Shown here: piece after piece, positions 1 to 7,700 of the stretch
How positions within the stretch are numbered: position 1 is the stretch's first letter
Layout of the letters: every line of letters begins with the position of its first letter
DNA from: Lachnospiraceae bacterium UBA4316
Lineage (GTDB): Bacteria; Bacillota; Clostridia; Lachnospirales; Lachnospiraceae
DNA length: 11,927 bases
NCBI GenBank assembly: GCA_002394535.1
Contig: DGUG01000170.1
Location: 1-11,927 of the forward strand
Reading direction: 5' to 3'
Position numbers and translations under genes: made by a program
The notes under the pieces: generated by a model
Databases searched by the model: none
Seen by the model: only the letters and a program-made list of their open reading frames with translations
Told to the model about the DNA's origin: nothing

Positions 1-90
1 GTTATCGCGGTAATGCTTGGAGTTGTTCTGGCCGGGATAATCATGGGAATTGTTAGTATGGGAGTGTTTGGGGCGATTTTTGCTCTCTGA
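1..90 (+). CDS. C-terminal end of an unidentified membrane protein (5' truncated by the window)
   Basis: Frame 1 is open from the first base to a TGA at 88-90 and gives 29 residues, beginning VIAVMLGVVLAG and ending GVFGAIFAL. They are almost all hydrophobic or small (Val, Ile, Leu, Gly, Ala, Met) with no charged residue, as expected of a single membrane-spanning helix at the very C-terminus. Gly recurs roughly every four to seven residues, which is common in packed transmembrane helices. The family cannot be named from so little. The stop codon is followed directly by the repeat at 91-126. The gap to hslO is 53 bases, so co-transcription is possible but not shown. The alternative is a chance open frame, which the strongly membrane-like composition makes less likely. 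Confidence 0.6.
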   Translation, partial: VIAVMLGVVLAGIIMGIVSMGVFGAIFAL

Positions 91-126
91 TTGGGACAAA
101 AAGAGTGTCAAAAGAACCGTCCCCAA
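91..126. repeat. REP-like imperfect inverted repeat (36 bases)
   Basis: TTGGGAC at 91-97 is matched by GTCCCCAA at 119-126, an inverted repeat of seven pairs with one extra C. It encloses about 21 bases carrying two similar blocks, GACAAAAAGA and GTCAAAAGAA. On the minus strand it reads TTGGGGACGGTTCTTTTGAC followed by a mirrored GTCCCAA. From memory, this GGGGACGGTTCTTTTGAC phrase recurs in intergenic DNA of many Clostridia and other bacteria, in places associated with REP-type (RAYT) transposases; I cannot search to confirm this. It begins right after the stop codon of the membrane gene and ends 8 bases before the hslO ribosome binding site. A transcribed hairpin could form, but there is no U-run, so it is not a standard terminator. 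Confidence 0.5.
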
Positions 127-134
127 TTTCACCT

Positions 135-138
135 GGAG
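135..138 (+). promoter_or_regulatory. hslO ribosome binding site (decides the start)
   Basis: GGAG lies 5 bases before ATG 144. The longer in-frame option, GTG at 105, is inside the REP-like repeat and has only a weak AAAAAGA before it. The ribosome binding site and family alignment both favour ATG 144. Confidence 0.7.
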
Positions 139-143
139 CTTGT

Positions 144-1028
144 ATGGGAGATTATATTGTGCGCGCAACAGCCGCAAACGGAAGCATCCGGGCTTTTTGC
201 GCAACGACAAGGGAATTAACCGAATATGCCAGGGCATGTCATGAGACATCGCCTGTTGTAACTGCGGCGCTGGGGCGCCTTCTTACAGCCGGAGCCATTA
301 TGGGGAGCATGCAAAAGGGCGAAGAAGATATTCTGACATTGCAGCTTCGCGGTTCGGGGCCTATGAAGGGAATAACCGTGACTGCGGATTCGAAGGCACG
401 GGTTAAGGGTTATCCGATTGTAAATGATGTGATTCTTCCGGCTAACAGCAAGGGAAAGCTGGATGTCTCGGGTGCCATAGGGCAGGGATATCTGTCGGTT
501 ATTAAGGATATGGGGCTCAAGGACCCGTATGTGGGACAGGTAGAACTTATCTCAGGTGAGATAGCCGAAGATCTTGCATACTATTTTACGTCAAGTGAGC
601 AGGTGCCGTCGGCAGTTTCACTCGGTGTGCTGATGGAGAGGAATAATACGGTAAAGGAGGCCGGCGGTCTGATAATACAGGCTCTGCCGGGGGCCGGCGA
701 CGAAGAACTTACAATGCTCGAAGAGAGGCTTACGCAGCTTCCGTCAATGACACGGATGCTTGAAGATGAGCATACTCCCGAAGAGATACTTGAAAAAATC
801 CTTGGTGATATGGAACTTCAGATACTTGACAGGATAGACACTGCGTTTTACTGCAACTGTGACCGTCAGAGGGTCGAAAAGGTGATAATAAGCCTGGGAA
901 GGGATGAACTGGGGAAAATCATTGCCGAGGGAGAGCCGCTTCAGCTTAAGTGCCATTTCTGCAACAAGGCATATGATTTTTCAACCGAGGAACTCAGGAC
1001 ACTTGGGCGTAAACTTGGGATTAAATAG
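144..1028 (+). CDS. hslO: Hsp33 redox-regulated molecular chaperone
   Basis: This cytosolic holdase is dormant while four cysteines bind zinc, and becomes active when oxidants form disulfides and release the metal, after which it holds unfolding proteins. The product is 294 residues, close to the usual 290 or so. The N-terminus MGDYIVRATAANG matches the family start. The fold core follows, with GPMKGITVTAD, the KGKLDV segment and SGEIAEDLAYYFTSSEQVPS. The redox switch is complete: CxC at Cys237 and Cys239 (YCNCDRQR), then CxxC at Cys270 and Cys273 (KCHFCNKAY). A 13-residue extension from GTG 105 would be encoded mostly by the repeat and is rejected. The gene ends with TAG, and dapF follows after 43 bases with no promoter or terminator that I can see. 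No promoter of its own is clear either, so it may be read from upstream. Confidence 0.97.
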   Translation: MGDYIVRATAANGSIRAFCATTRELTEYARACHETSPVVTAALGRLLTAGAIMGSMQKGEEDILTLQLRGSGPMKGITVTADSKARVKGYPIVNDVILPANSKGKLDVSGAIGQGYLSVIKDMGLKDPYVGQVELISGEIAEDLAYYFTSSEQVPSAVSLGVLMERNNTVKEAGGLIIQALPGAGDEELTMLEERLTQLPSMTRMLEDEHTPEEILEKILGDMELQILDRIDTAFYCNCDRQRVEKVIISLGRDELGKIIAEGEPLQLKCHFCNKAYDFSTEELRTLGRKLGIK

Positions 1029-1058
1029 CCGCATAAAGGGGCGCGGCATATAGATAAG

Positions 1059-1065
1059 AGGGGAG
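1059..1065 (+). promoter_or_regulatory. dapF ribosome binding site
   Basis: AGGGGAG sits 6 bases before ATG 1072. It is a strong site and fixes the dapF start. Confidence 0.8.
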
Positions 1066-1071
1066 AAAATC

Positions 1072-1959
1072 ATGAAATTCACGAAAATGCACGGATGTTC
1101 AAATGACTATATCTACGTGAACTGTTTCGAAGAGACGGTTGCGGATATGGGGGTATTCGCGAAGGAATTTTCCGACAGGCACAAAGGGATAGGGTCAGAC
1201 GGGGCGATCTTCATATGCCCGTCCGAGGAGGCGGACTGTGAGATGAAGATGTACAATGCCGACGGGACCTATTCGGAAATGTGCGGAAACGGTATCAGAT
1301 GCGTTGCCAAGTATGTATATGACAATGCCATCGTTGACAAGAAGGAGATGAACATCTTATCCGGCGGACAGATCAAGAAGATCAGGGTCGAAGTCGGTGA
1401 CGAGAGAGTAAATGATGTGACCGGAAGGAGCTTTTCGAAGCGTAAGGACGGTCTTGCCGTAAACAAAGTGCGGGTTGACATGGGTGAGCCCATTCTTGAA
1501 CCCTACAGGATACCGGCAATGTTTTCTGACGGCTGTGATGCGATAATAGCGCACGATCTGTATGTAGGGGATGCCAACTATAAGGCAACATGCGTATCGA
1601 TGGGTAATCCCCACTGTGTGATAAAGGTTCAGGAAGTAGACAGGATACCGGTAGAAACACTTGGGCCGCAGTTTGAAAATCATGTGTGCTTTCCTAACCG
1701 CATAAATACGGAATTTGTACAGATAATCGACAGAAACAGCGTAAGAATGCGTGTGTGGGAGCGCGGCGCGGGAGAGACACTTGCCTGCGGCACCGGTGCA
1801 TGCGCAACTGTTGTGGCATGCGTGCTTAACGGGGAAACGGACGAAAAAGTCACCGTGCATCTTCTTGGAGGAGACCTTGAGGTGTTCTGGGACCGCTCGG
1901 GAGATAACCATGTGTATATGACCGGCGGTGCCGTGACCGTTTTTGAAGGAGAGGTTTAA
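1072..1959 (+). CDS. dapF: Diaminopimelate epimerase
   Basis: This enzyme converts LL- to meso-diaminopimelate, the last precursor before lysine and a building block of peptidoglycan, in a cofactor-free two-base reaction using two cysteines. Both are present: Cys71 in the MCGNGIRC motif and Cys239 in the [12 protein letters not shown] motif. Substrate-binding elements are also intact: Asn11 (MHGCSNDY), Asn63 (YNADGT), Asn179 (SMGNPHC), Asn212 and Glu230-Arg231. The length of 295 residues is about 15 to 20 above the usual 275-280. The excess appears to lie at about residues 110-128, a polar stretch with SFSKRKDG between the two halves of the first domain. dapF stops only 4 bases before the next start, and the ribosome binding site of that gene is inside its last codons, so the two are very probably co-transcribed and translationally coupled. 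Confidence 0.98.
   Translation: MKFTKMHGCSNDYIYVNCFEETVADMGVFAKEFSDRHKGIGSDGAIFICPSEEADCEMKMYNADGTYSEMCGNGIRCVAKYVYDNAIVDKKEMNILSGGQIKKIRVEVGDERVNDVTGRSFSKRKDGLAVNKVRVDMGEPILEPYRIPAMFSDGCDAIIAHDLYVGDANYKATCVSMGNPHCVIKVQEVDRIPVETLGPQFENHVCFPNRINTEFVQIIDRNSVRMRVWERGAGETLACGTGACATVVACVLNGETDEKVTVHLLGGDLEVFWDRSGDNHVYMTGGAVTVFEGEV
1946..1954 (+). promoter_or_regulatory. Ribosome binding site of the glutamine synthetase gene (decides the start)
   Basis: AAGGAGAGG lies 9 bases before ATG 1964 and inside the last codons of dapF. A longer frame opens at TTG 1943, but the first codons after that TTG are this very site. The start is therefore ATG 1964, giving [13 protein letters not shown], which matches the family N-terminus. 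Confidence 0.85.
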
Positions 1960-1963
1960 AGCT

Positions 1964-4069
1964 ATGATAAATGTTCCCGAGATATTCGGCAGTATGGTGT
2001 TCAATGACGCCGTGATGCAGGAGAGACTCACAAAAGAGACATACAAGTCGCTGCATAAAACTATAGAGGACGGCAAGGAACTGGATATCGCCGTCGCGAA
2101 TGCAGTCGCTCTTGCCATGAAGGACTGGGCTGTAGAAAAAGGTGCTACCCATTTTACACACTGGTTCCAGCCTATGACGGGAAGAACCGCGGAAAAACAC
2201 GATTCTTTTGTTTCACCGCAGCCGGACGGACGGGCTATCATGGAGTTTTCGGGCAAGGAGCTTATAAAGGGCGAGCCGGATGCGTCGAGCTTCCCGTCGG
2301 GCGGACTACGCGCGACTTTTGAGGCAAGAGGCTATACTGCGTGGGACCCTACAAGCTATGCATTCGTCAAAGACGGGGTTTTATGTATTCCTACGGCGTT
2401 CTGCTCTTACGGAGGAGAGGCTCTTGACAAGAAGACCCCGCTGCTTCGTTCAATGGAAGAGATCAATACACAGGCAATGCGTATATTGCGTCTGTTCGGA
2501 AATACCGAGGTAAAGCATGTCCTGACAACTGTCGGTGCGGAGCAGGAGTATTTTCTTGTTGACCGGGAACTCTACAACAGGAGGGAAGATCTGATCTTCT
2601 GCGGAAGGACGCTGTTTGGCGCTCCGGCTCCGAAGGGACAGGAGATGGATGATCATTATTTCGGTGCCATCAAGCCCAGAATATCGGCGTTTATGAAGGA
2701 ACTTAACGAAGAATTGTGGAAGCTCGGGGTATATGCGAGGACCGAACATAATGAGGCGGCTCCCGCACAGCATGAGCTTGCACCTATATATACAACGACC
2801 AACCAGGCCACGGATCAGAATCAGGTTATGATGGAGATAATGAGGAATGTGGCCGGAAAGCACGGGCTGGTCTGCCTGCTTCACGAGAAGCCTTTTGCGG
2901 GCGTGAACGGAAGCGGTAAGCATAACAACTGGTCAATATCGACGGATACGGGAGTTAACCTCTTAGAGCCCGGAAAGTCACCTCATGAAAACGCACAGTT
3001 TCTGCTGTTCCTTGCGGCAATGATAAAGGGAATAGACGAATATCAGGAAATGATGCGGGTTTGTGTGGCATCTGCAGGTAACGATCATCGTCTCGGGGCT
3101 GCCGAGGCGCCGCCGGCGATCGTTTCCGTCTTCATAGGAGACGATCTTGCGGAAGTACTTGATTGTATCGAAAACGGAAAATCATATGCCGGGTCAGGCT
3201 CAGGCAAGATGGAGATAGGAGTCTCCGTCCTTCCGGCAATTCCCAAGGATTCAACCGACAGAAACCGTACTTCGCCCTTTGCCTTTACCGGAAACAAGTT
3301 CGAATACAGGTCTGTGGGAAGCTCACAGTCAATAGCCGGCGCAAATACGGTAATCAACACGATCATGGCCGAGGAACTGAAGCAGTTTGCCGATGAACTT
3401 GAGAGGGCAGGAGAGGAGAATTTCACAAAAGCTCTCAACGAACTGATCAAGAAAACCATCAGGGAACATAAACGTATCCTCTTTAACGGTGACGGATATT
3501 CGGAAGTCTGGGAGGAAGAGGCAAAACGCAGGGGACTGGCTAATCTCAAAACAACAGTTGATGCACTCCCCACATTTTTGCTGGAGAAGAACATTAAACT
3601 GTTTACGAGCCATAACATATATACGGAAAAAGAGATGCGCAGCCGTTATGCGATTCTTCTCGATTCCTATAACAAGATCATCAATATAGAGGCTCATACG
3701 ATGATCGATATGGCGAGAAAAGAGATTCTTCCCGCAGTCAGTGCATATGTGGGAGGATTGTTTGCTGATCTTGAGACCAAGCTTTCCGTAGCAGAGAAAC
3801 TAAAGGCTCCGATACCTCACAACATGGAGGAAGAGACAGCAGTTAATCTTTCAACGCTCTGTGACGAGGCACTGACGGATGTGGTTCTTCTCGAAACACT
3901 TATAGCCAAGAGTGATTTTAAGGATGATCTTGCCCGCGGGCAGTATTACAGGGATTCTGTGATCCCTGCAATGAATGAGCTTCGCAAGACATGTGATGCC
4001 ATGGAGAAGCTTACGGCCAAGGAAATGTGGCCGCTCCCGCAGTACGGTGATATGCTGTTTAACATATAA
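1964..4069 (+). CDS. glnN: Glutamine synthetase type III (GSIII)
   Basis: It makes glutamine from glutamate, ammonia and ATP, the entry step of nitrogen assimilation; GSIII enzymes form large cytosolic double-ring oligomers. The 701-residue length identifies type III (about 700-730), since types I and II are far shorter. The N-terminal region holds the GSIII-specific WFQPMTG stretch and [10 protein letters not shown]. The catalytic part shows [11 protein letters not shown] (from Glu261), the [10 protein letters not shown] nucleotide and glutamate segment (Gly316-Ser324, with His320), and [17 protein letters not shown] (from Asn434), which supplies the conserved Arg and Glu residues of the active site. 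The remaining 200 or so residues are the helical C-terminal extension of the family. No nitrogen-responsive site is visible. It starts 4 bases after dapF and probably shares its transcript. The symbol glnN is used for some GSIII genes; glnA is also used by annotators. Confidence 0.97.
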   Translation: MINVPEIFGSMVFNDAVMQERLTKETYKSLHKTIEDGKELDIAVANAVALAMKDWAVEKGATHFTHWFQPMTGRTAEKHDSFVSPQPDGRAIMEFSGKELIKGEPDASSFPSGGLRATFEARGYTAWDPTSYAFVKDGVLCIPTAFCSYGGEALDKKTPLLRSMEEINTQAMRILRLFGNTEVKHVLTTVGAEQEYFLVDRELYNRREDLIFCGRTLFGAPAPKGQEMDDHYFGAIKPRISAFMKELNEELWKLGVYARTEHNEAAPAQHELAPIYTTTNQATDQNQVMMEIMRNVAGKHGLVCLLHEKPFAGVNGSGKHNNWSISTDTGVNLLEPGKSPHENAQFLLFLAAMIKGIDEYQEMMRVCVASAGNDHRLGAAEAPPAIVSVFIGDDLAEVLDCIENGKSYAGSGSGKMEIGVSVLPAIPKDSTDRNRTSPFAFTGNKFEYRSVGSSQSIAGANTVINTIMAEELKQFADELERAGEENFTKALNELIKKTIREHKRILFNGDGYSEVWEEEAKRRGLANLKTTVDALPTFLLEKNIKLFTSHNIYTEKEMRSRYAILLDSYNKIINIEAHTMIDMARKEILPAVSAYVGGLFADLETKLSVAEKLKAPIPHNMEEETAVNLSTLCDEALTDVVLLETLIAKSDFKDDLARGQYYRDSVIPAMNELRKTCDAMEKLTAKEMWPLPQYGDMLFNI

Positions 4070-4082
4070 ACGGCATAATTGC

Positions 4083-4619
4083 TTAAACAAGAGTATTTTT
4101 GACGCGATTTAAGGCATTTGTTACAGCCGGTACAGCCAGGATTATAAGAGTGATGGCTGCTTCGATGTAGATATAGGCACCGTTATAGCAAATACTGTAA
4201 ATTAGAGGATTCCAGCCTTCCGGAGCGTATTCGCCAAAGAATACGAAGCCCGAAATAGTCGCAAATATGAATCTTCCGGTAACTCCGGCAAGATATCCGA
4301 GTTGCAGGCCGTGTTTTTGATCCTTGAAGAATCCTGAAATTCCAAGTGCCGTAAATGCACATCCATAGTCAATTATCACCTGGAGCGGCGTATATATCTC
4401 AGGCTTCTGGACAAACTGAAGAATACCGTATGCCAGTGCAGCGGTAAGAGAATACTTCCATCCGTAGAAATAGCCGATTACGCAGATGAAGAACATTGAC
4501 AGAAGTGTTACACTCCCTCCGAGCGGTGCGGAAAAGATCTTGATGAAGGATAAGACATAAGCCAAAGCAATGCACACTCCGGCAACTGCCAATCCCTTGA
4601 CAGAAAATGATTGTTTCAT
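4083..4619 (-). CDS. thiT: Thiamine ECF transporter substrate-binding subunit ThiT
   Basis: This small integral membrane protein captures thiamine outside the cell and works with a shared ECF energizing module (EcfA, EcfA' and EcfT, not in this window). It is 178 residues, close to the roughly 182 of Lactococcus ThiT, with about six hydrophobic helices. Family signatures are GGSVTLLSM (34-42), TPLQVIIDY (77-85) and a FFGEYAPEGWNP to YSICYNG block (127-147). By hand alignment to Lactococcus ThiT, Tyr141 and Asn146 match thiamine contacts, Asp84 replaces Glu84 and Phe128 replaces Trp133. Ala120 falls where His125 is expected. A good GAGG site 7 bases upstream fixes the start at 4619; a longer frame to 4697 would only translate the riboswitch. 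The TPP aptamer directly upstream independently supports the assignment. The stop codon is 13 bases from that of the convergent synthetase gene. Confidence 0.93.
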   Translation of the reverse strand: MKQSFSVKGLAVAGVCIALAYVLSFIKIFSAPLGGSVTLLSMFFICVIGYFYGWKYSLTAALAYGILQFVQKPEIYTPLQVIIDYGCAFTALGISGFFKDQKHGLQLGYLAGVTGRFIFATISGFVFFGEYAPEGWNPLIYSICYNGAYIYIEAAITLIILAVPAVTNALNRVKNTLV

Positions 4620-4626
4620 AATTTTA

Positions 4627-4630
4627 CCTC
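4627..4630 (-). promoter_or_regulatory. thiT ribosome binding site abutting the riboswitch
   Basis: On the minus strand GAGG lies 7 bases before ATG 4619 and immediately after the 3' strand of aptamer stem P1 (AGC, 4633-4631). With no room for a separate expression platform, ligand-stabilised P1 could mask this site directly. Confidence 0.75.
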
Positions 4631-4704
4631 GCTTCCTTACGTCGGTATCAACCGAAATCAAGTTCAAGGGGTTTAATCTCAGACCGCCTGCGGTCACCCC
4701 CAGC
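4631..4704 (-). ncRNA. TPP (THI-box) riboswitch in the thiT leader
   Basis: Read on the minus strand, the 74-base segment follows the TPP aptamer consensus from end to end. P1 is GCT (4704-4702) with AGC (4633-4631). P2 is GGGGT (4700-4696) with ACCCC (4672-4668). P3 is GACCG (4695-4691) with CGGTC (4686-4682) around a CAGG loop. The conserved CTGAGA follows at 4682-4677 and binds the pyrimidine ring of the ligand. P4 is CTT (4662-4660) with AAG (4638-4636), and P5 is CGGT-TGAT-ACCG (4654-4643). The conserved 3' segment reads ACGTAAGGAAGC. In P4 the consensus C-G pair is replaced by U-A, a compensated change that supports a working fold. The aptamer ends exactly at the thiT ribosome binding site, so control is probably at translation: TPP binding should reduce ThiT synthesis. 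Confidence 0.95.
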
Positions 4705-4719
4705 TACACAACGTAACGT

Positions 4720-4748
4720 AGTATATCACTTTAAATTATTATTTACAA
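4720..4748 (-). promoter_or_regulatory. Sigma-A type promoter of thiT
   Basis: On the minus strand there is a -35 TTGTAA (4748-4743), a 17-base AT-rich spacer and a -10 TATACT (4725-4720). Transcription would begin near 4714, about 10 bases before the first aptamer base. The -35 box lies 8 bases from the divergent addB start codon. Confidence 0.75.
4737..4742 (+). promoter_or_regulatory. Possible -10 box of addB (weak)
   Basis: TATTAT matches the -10 consensus at five of six positions, but no acceptable -35 lies 16-18 bases upstream. If used, transcription would start about 6-8 bases before ATG 4756 and give an almost leaderless message. It also lies inside the thiT promoter spacer. This is a tentative call. 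Confidence 0.25.
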
Positions 4749-4755
4749 CCTATCT

Positions 4756-7700
4756 ATGTCTCTTAAGTTTTGGCTTGGCGGCGCAACAAGCGATAAATCC
4801 CGCCAAATGATGAAGTTCATATTGGAAGATTCCGCAAAAAATCCGGGCAGGCAGTATCTGGTGGTAGTACCTGAACAGTTCTCTCTCTCTACCCAGCGGG
4901 AGCTTGTTCTTAATTCTCCAAACCGGGGCATACTTAACGTGGATGTTCTTTCCTTTACGCGCCTGGCACACAGGATAAGTGATGAAGTCGGATCATTTGC
5001 ACCTGATGTAACGACTCTTGATGAGATGGGAAAGAGTCTGATTATCGGTATGCTGGCGGCAGCGAACAAAAAAGAACTTGCTGTATTTGGGAACAATCTG
5101 GATAAACTTGGGGTTACGGACAAGCTGAAATCAATCATTTCGGAATTCATGCAGTACGGTATATCTGTGGAAAGAGCGTACGAGATATCGGATCTTGCCG
5201 CGGCGGACGGGCACAATCTTCTTGCCGGAAAACTTCATGATGTTGCATTTCTATACGACAGATTTAAGGAGTACATTAAAGATAAATATACTACAGTGGA
5301 GGATACACTTGACACAGTCAGTGCCCTTGTGCCTCGTTCCGATACGATCAAAAACAGCGTGATAGTATTCGACGGCTTTACAGGTTTTACTCCGGTTCAG
5401 AATAAACTGATAGGGGTGCTTCTCGAATACGCCCTTTCGGTGAATGTGGCACTGCTGTATGACGATTGTATACAAGAAAACAATGCCAATGCACCGATTA
5501 GAGAACATGAGTTATTTTATCTGTCAAGACACACTATGGATCAGCTCGGACGTATGGCCGATGAACGACATGTGATTATAGATGATCCGTACAAAGCCTG
5601 TAAAATCAATATTAATAACACATGTAATCAAAACAAGAATTCTGTATACACAAACAGGACAACCACCCCCGAATTAAATAACATAGATATCAATCTTTTC
5701 TCCGGACGCAATCCCGACGAAGAAATACAGATGGTATTTAATCGTATAATAAAACTGGTCAGGGACAAGGGCTATCACTATAAAGATATAGCGATTCTTA
5801 CCGGGGATATAGATAGCTACCGTCATCCGATTGAAAGAGAATTCTGCAAACACGATATTCCCTACTTTATTGACAGGACCGAGCCGGTACTTCTGAATCC
5901 TTTTATAGAATATATCCGGTCTTTTTTATCCGTTTTTGCTGATAATTACAGTATTGCATCGATATTCGGGTTCCTAAAGTCGTATCTTACCGATATTTCC
6001 GATGCCGAGACAAATCTTCTCGAAAACTACTGCCTCGCCGCGAATATCAAGGGGTACAAGGCGTGGCACAGCCGGTTTTATGCGCTTACCCAAGCGGTGG
6101 GAGCCGATGAACTCCTGCTCTTAAATGAAGTCAGGGAAAAGCTTGTGGCGAGATTTGACGGTTTTACAGCAGCCCTCGGAGTTGAAGGCCAGCTTACTGC
6201 GGGTAGCAGATACACCATAAGAGAGTTTTCGACGGCACTTTACAAAATGATCGAGTCCGACGGAATCGAAGGTAAGCTGAAAACAAGTGCGGAGGATTTT
6301 TTGGAAGCCGGAAACAGAAAGAGTGCCACCGAATACGAGAAGATATACGTTCAGATAATGAATGTCCTCGATGAACTGTGTGAACTCATTCCGGACGAGA
6401 GGACGGACATACGAGGGTTTGCGGCACTTCTTGATGCAGGATTTGACAGTATCCGGATTGGATCTGCTCCCATGGGAATGGACTATATTCAGGTTGCGGA
6501 TCTTACGAGGAGCCGTCTTAATGATATCAAAGCATTGTTCATAGTGGGTGCCAATGATGGTGTGATTCCCAGGGTTACCTCTTCAGCCGGTATCATCAAT
6601 GAAAGCGAGAGAGAGTACCTGACGGGGTCTGTCGATAAGCTTACTCTTGCTCCGACTGCCAAGGAAGATATATTTACACAGCGACTCTACATCTATATGG
6701 CTGTAAATAAGCCTACGGAGCAGCTCTTTGTGTCATATTCGAGAATATCTTCGGGCGGAAAATCGCTTTTACCCTCCTACATTATAAGGAAACTTAAAAA
6801 TGCAGTTCCTGATATGGACATTGAGTCTATACCCGATATTCCCGATGAGTATTCCGACGAGGCTGAGGCGTTCGAAGCCTTAACAGATATGCTCTATCCG
6901 GCGCTTCGTGGAACGATTTCTGCCCGGAAGGCCGAAAGGGTAAAAGGGCTTCTTAAATATTTTATCGGAAATGAGAACTATAAAGAACGCCTGCTTGGTA
7001 TGATAAAGAACGGGATTCTGCGTGAAGATACGGGAAATGATTCGATCGGGTCGGCTCTTGCCCACGCTCTTTACGGAAAGCGTATAGTTACAAGCATAAC
7101 AAGGCTTGAAGCATACGCAAACTGCGCTTACGGGTATTTTCTCGAATACGGGCTTACACTTCGGGAGCGCGAGGTTTTCTCACTGGAAGCCCGGGATATA
7201 GGAACCATTTTTCATGATTCGATGAAAACCTATTCGCAGATGATGACGGATGGTCAGTACAACTGGGCGGATATACCCGACGATGAGCGAAATGAGCTTA
7301 TGGACAAGGCTGTTGAGGCTGTAATCGGGCGATACAGGGAAGAAAAGCTCTCCTCCTCAGCCAGATATGCGTATATGGAAAACCGCATCAAAAAGATCAT
7401 GCGAAGAAGCGCATCTGTAGTAAGCAGCCAGATCAGGAAAGGTGAATTTACGCCGAAATACTTCGAGGTTGATTTTGATGAACTGTCCGATAATGATACC
7501 CTTTCCATAAAACTGTCTGATGAGGACGTGATGCGGCTCCGTGGCAGGATCGACAGGGTCGATACATTTGAGACGGAAGACGGAATATACATAAGGATCA
7601 TAGATTACAAGTCATCAAACCACGAAATGGATCTTGCCGCCGTATATGAGGGAAGACAGCTCCAGCTTCTCGTATATTTAAACGCTGCAATGGGGCTTGA

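Noticed and set aside
91..126. The hairpin before hslO as an intrinsic terminator of the membrane-protein gene
   Set aside because: The loop is long (about 21 bases), the stem has a bulge and no T-run follows it on the + strand.
50..244. A 64-codon + strand frame overlapping the start of hslO
   Set aside because: It reads through the repeat and the hslO beginning in another frame, and overlaps the membrane-protein end. No family resemblance.
1029..1071. The GC-rich CCGC / GCGG inverted repeat in the hslO-dapF gap as a terminator
   Set aside because: Only four pairs and no T-run; too weak to support a call.
1357..2256. A 299-codon open frame on the minus strand across dapF and the start of the synthetase gene
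   Set aside because: It lies antisense to two clearly conserved genes, has no ribosome binding site I can see and resembles no family. It looks like a shadow of the coding strand.
4620..4697. A 26-residue N-terminal extension of ThiT from a minus-strand ATG at 4697
   Set aside because: The extension translates the TPP aptamer itself, while ATG 4619 has a good GAGG site and matches the family N-terminus.
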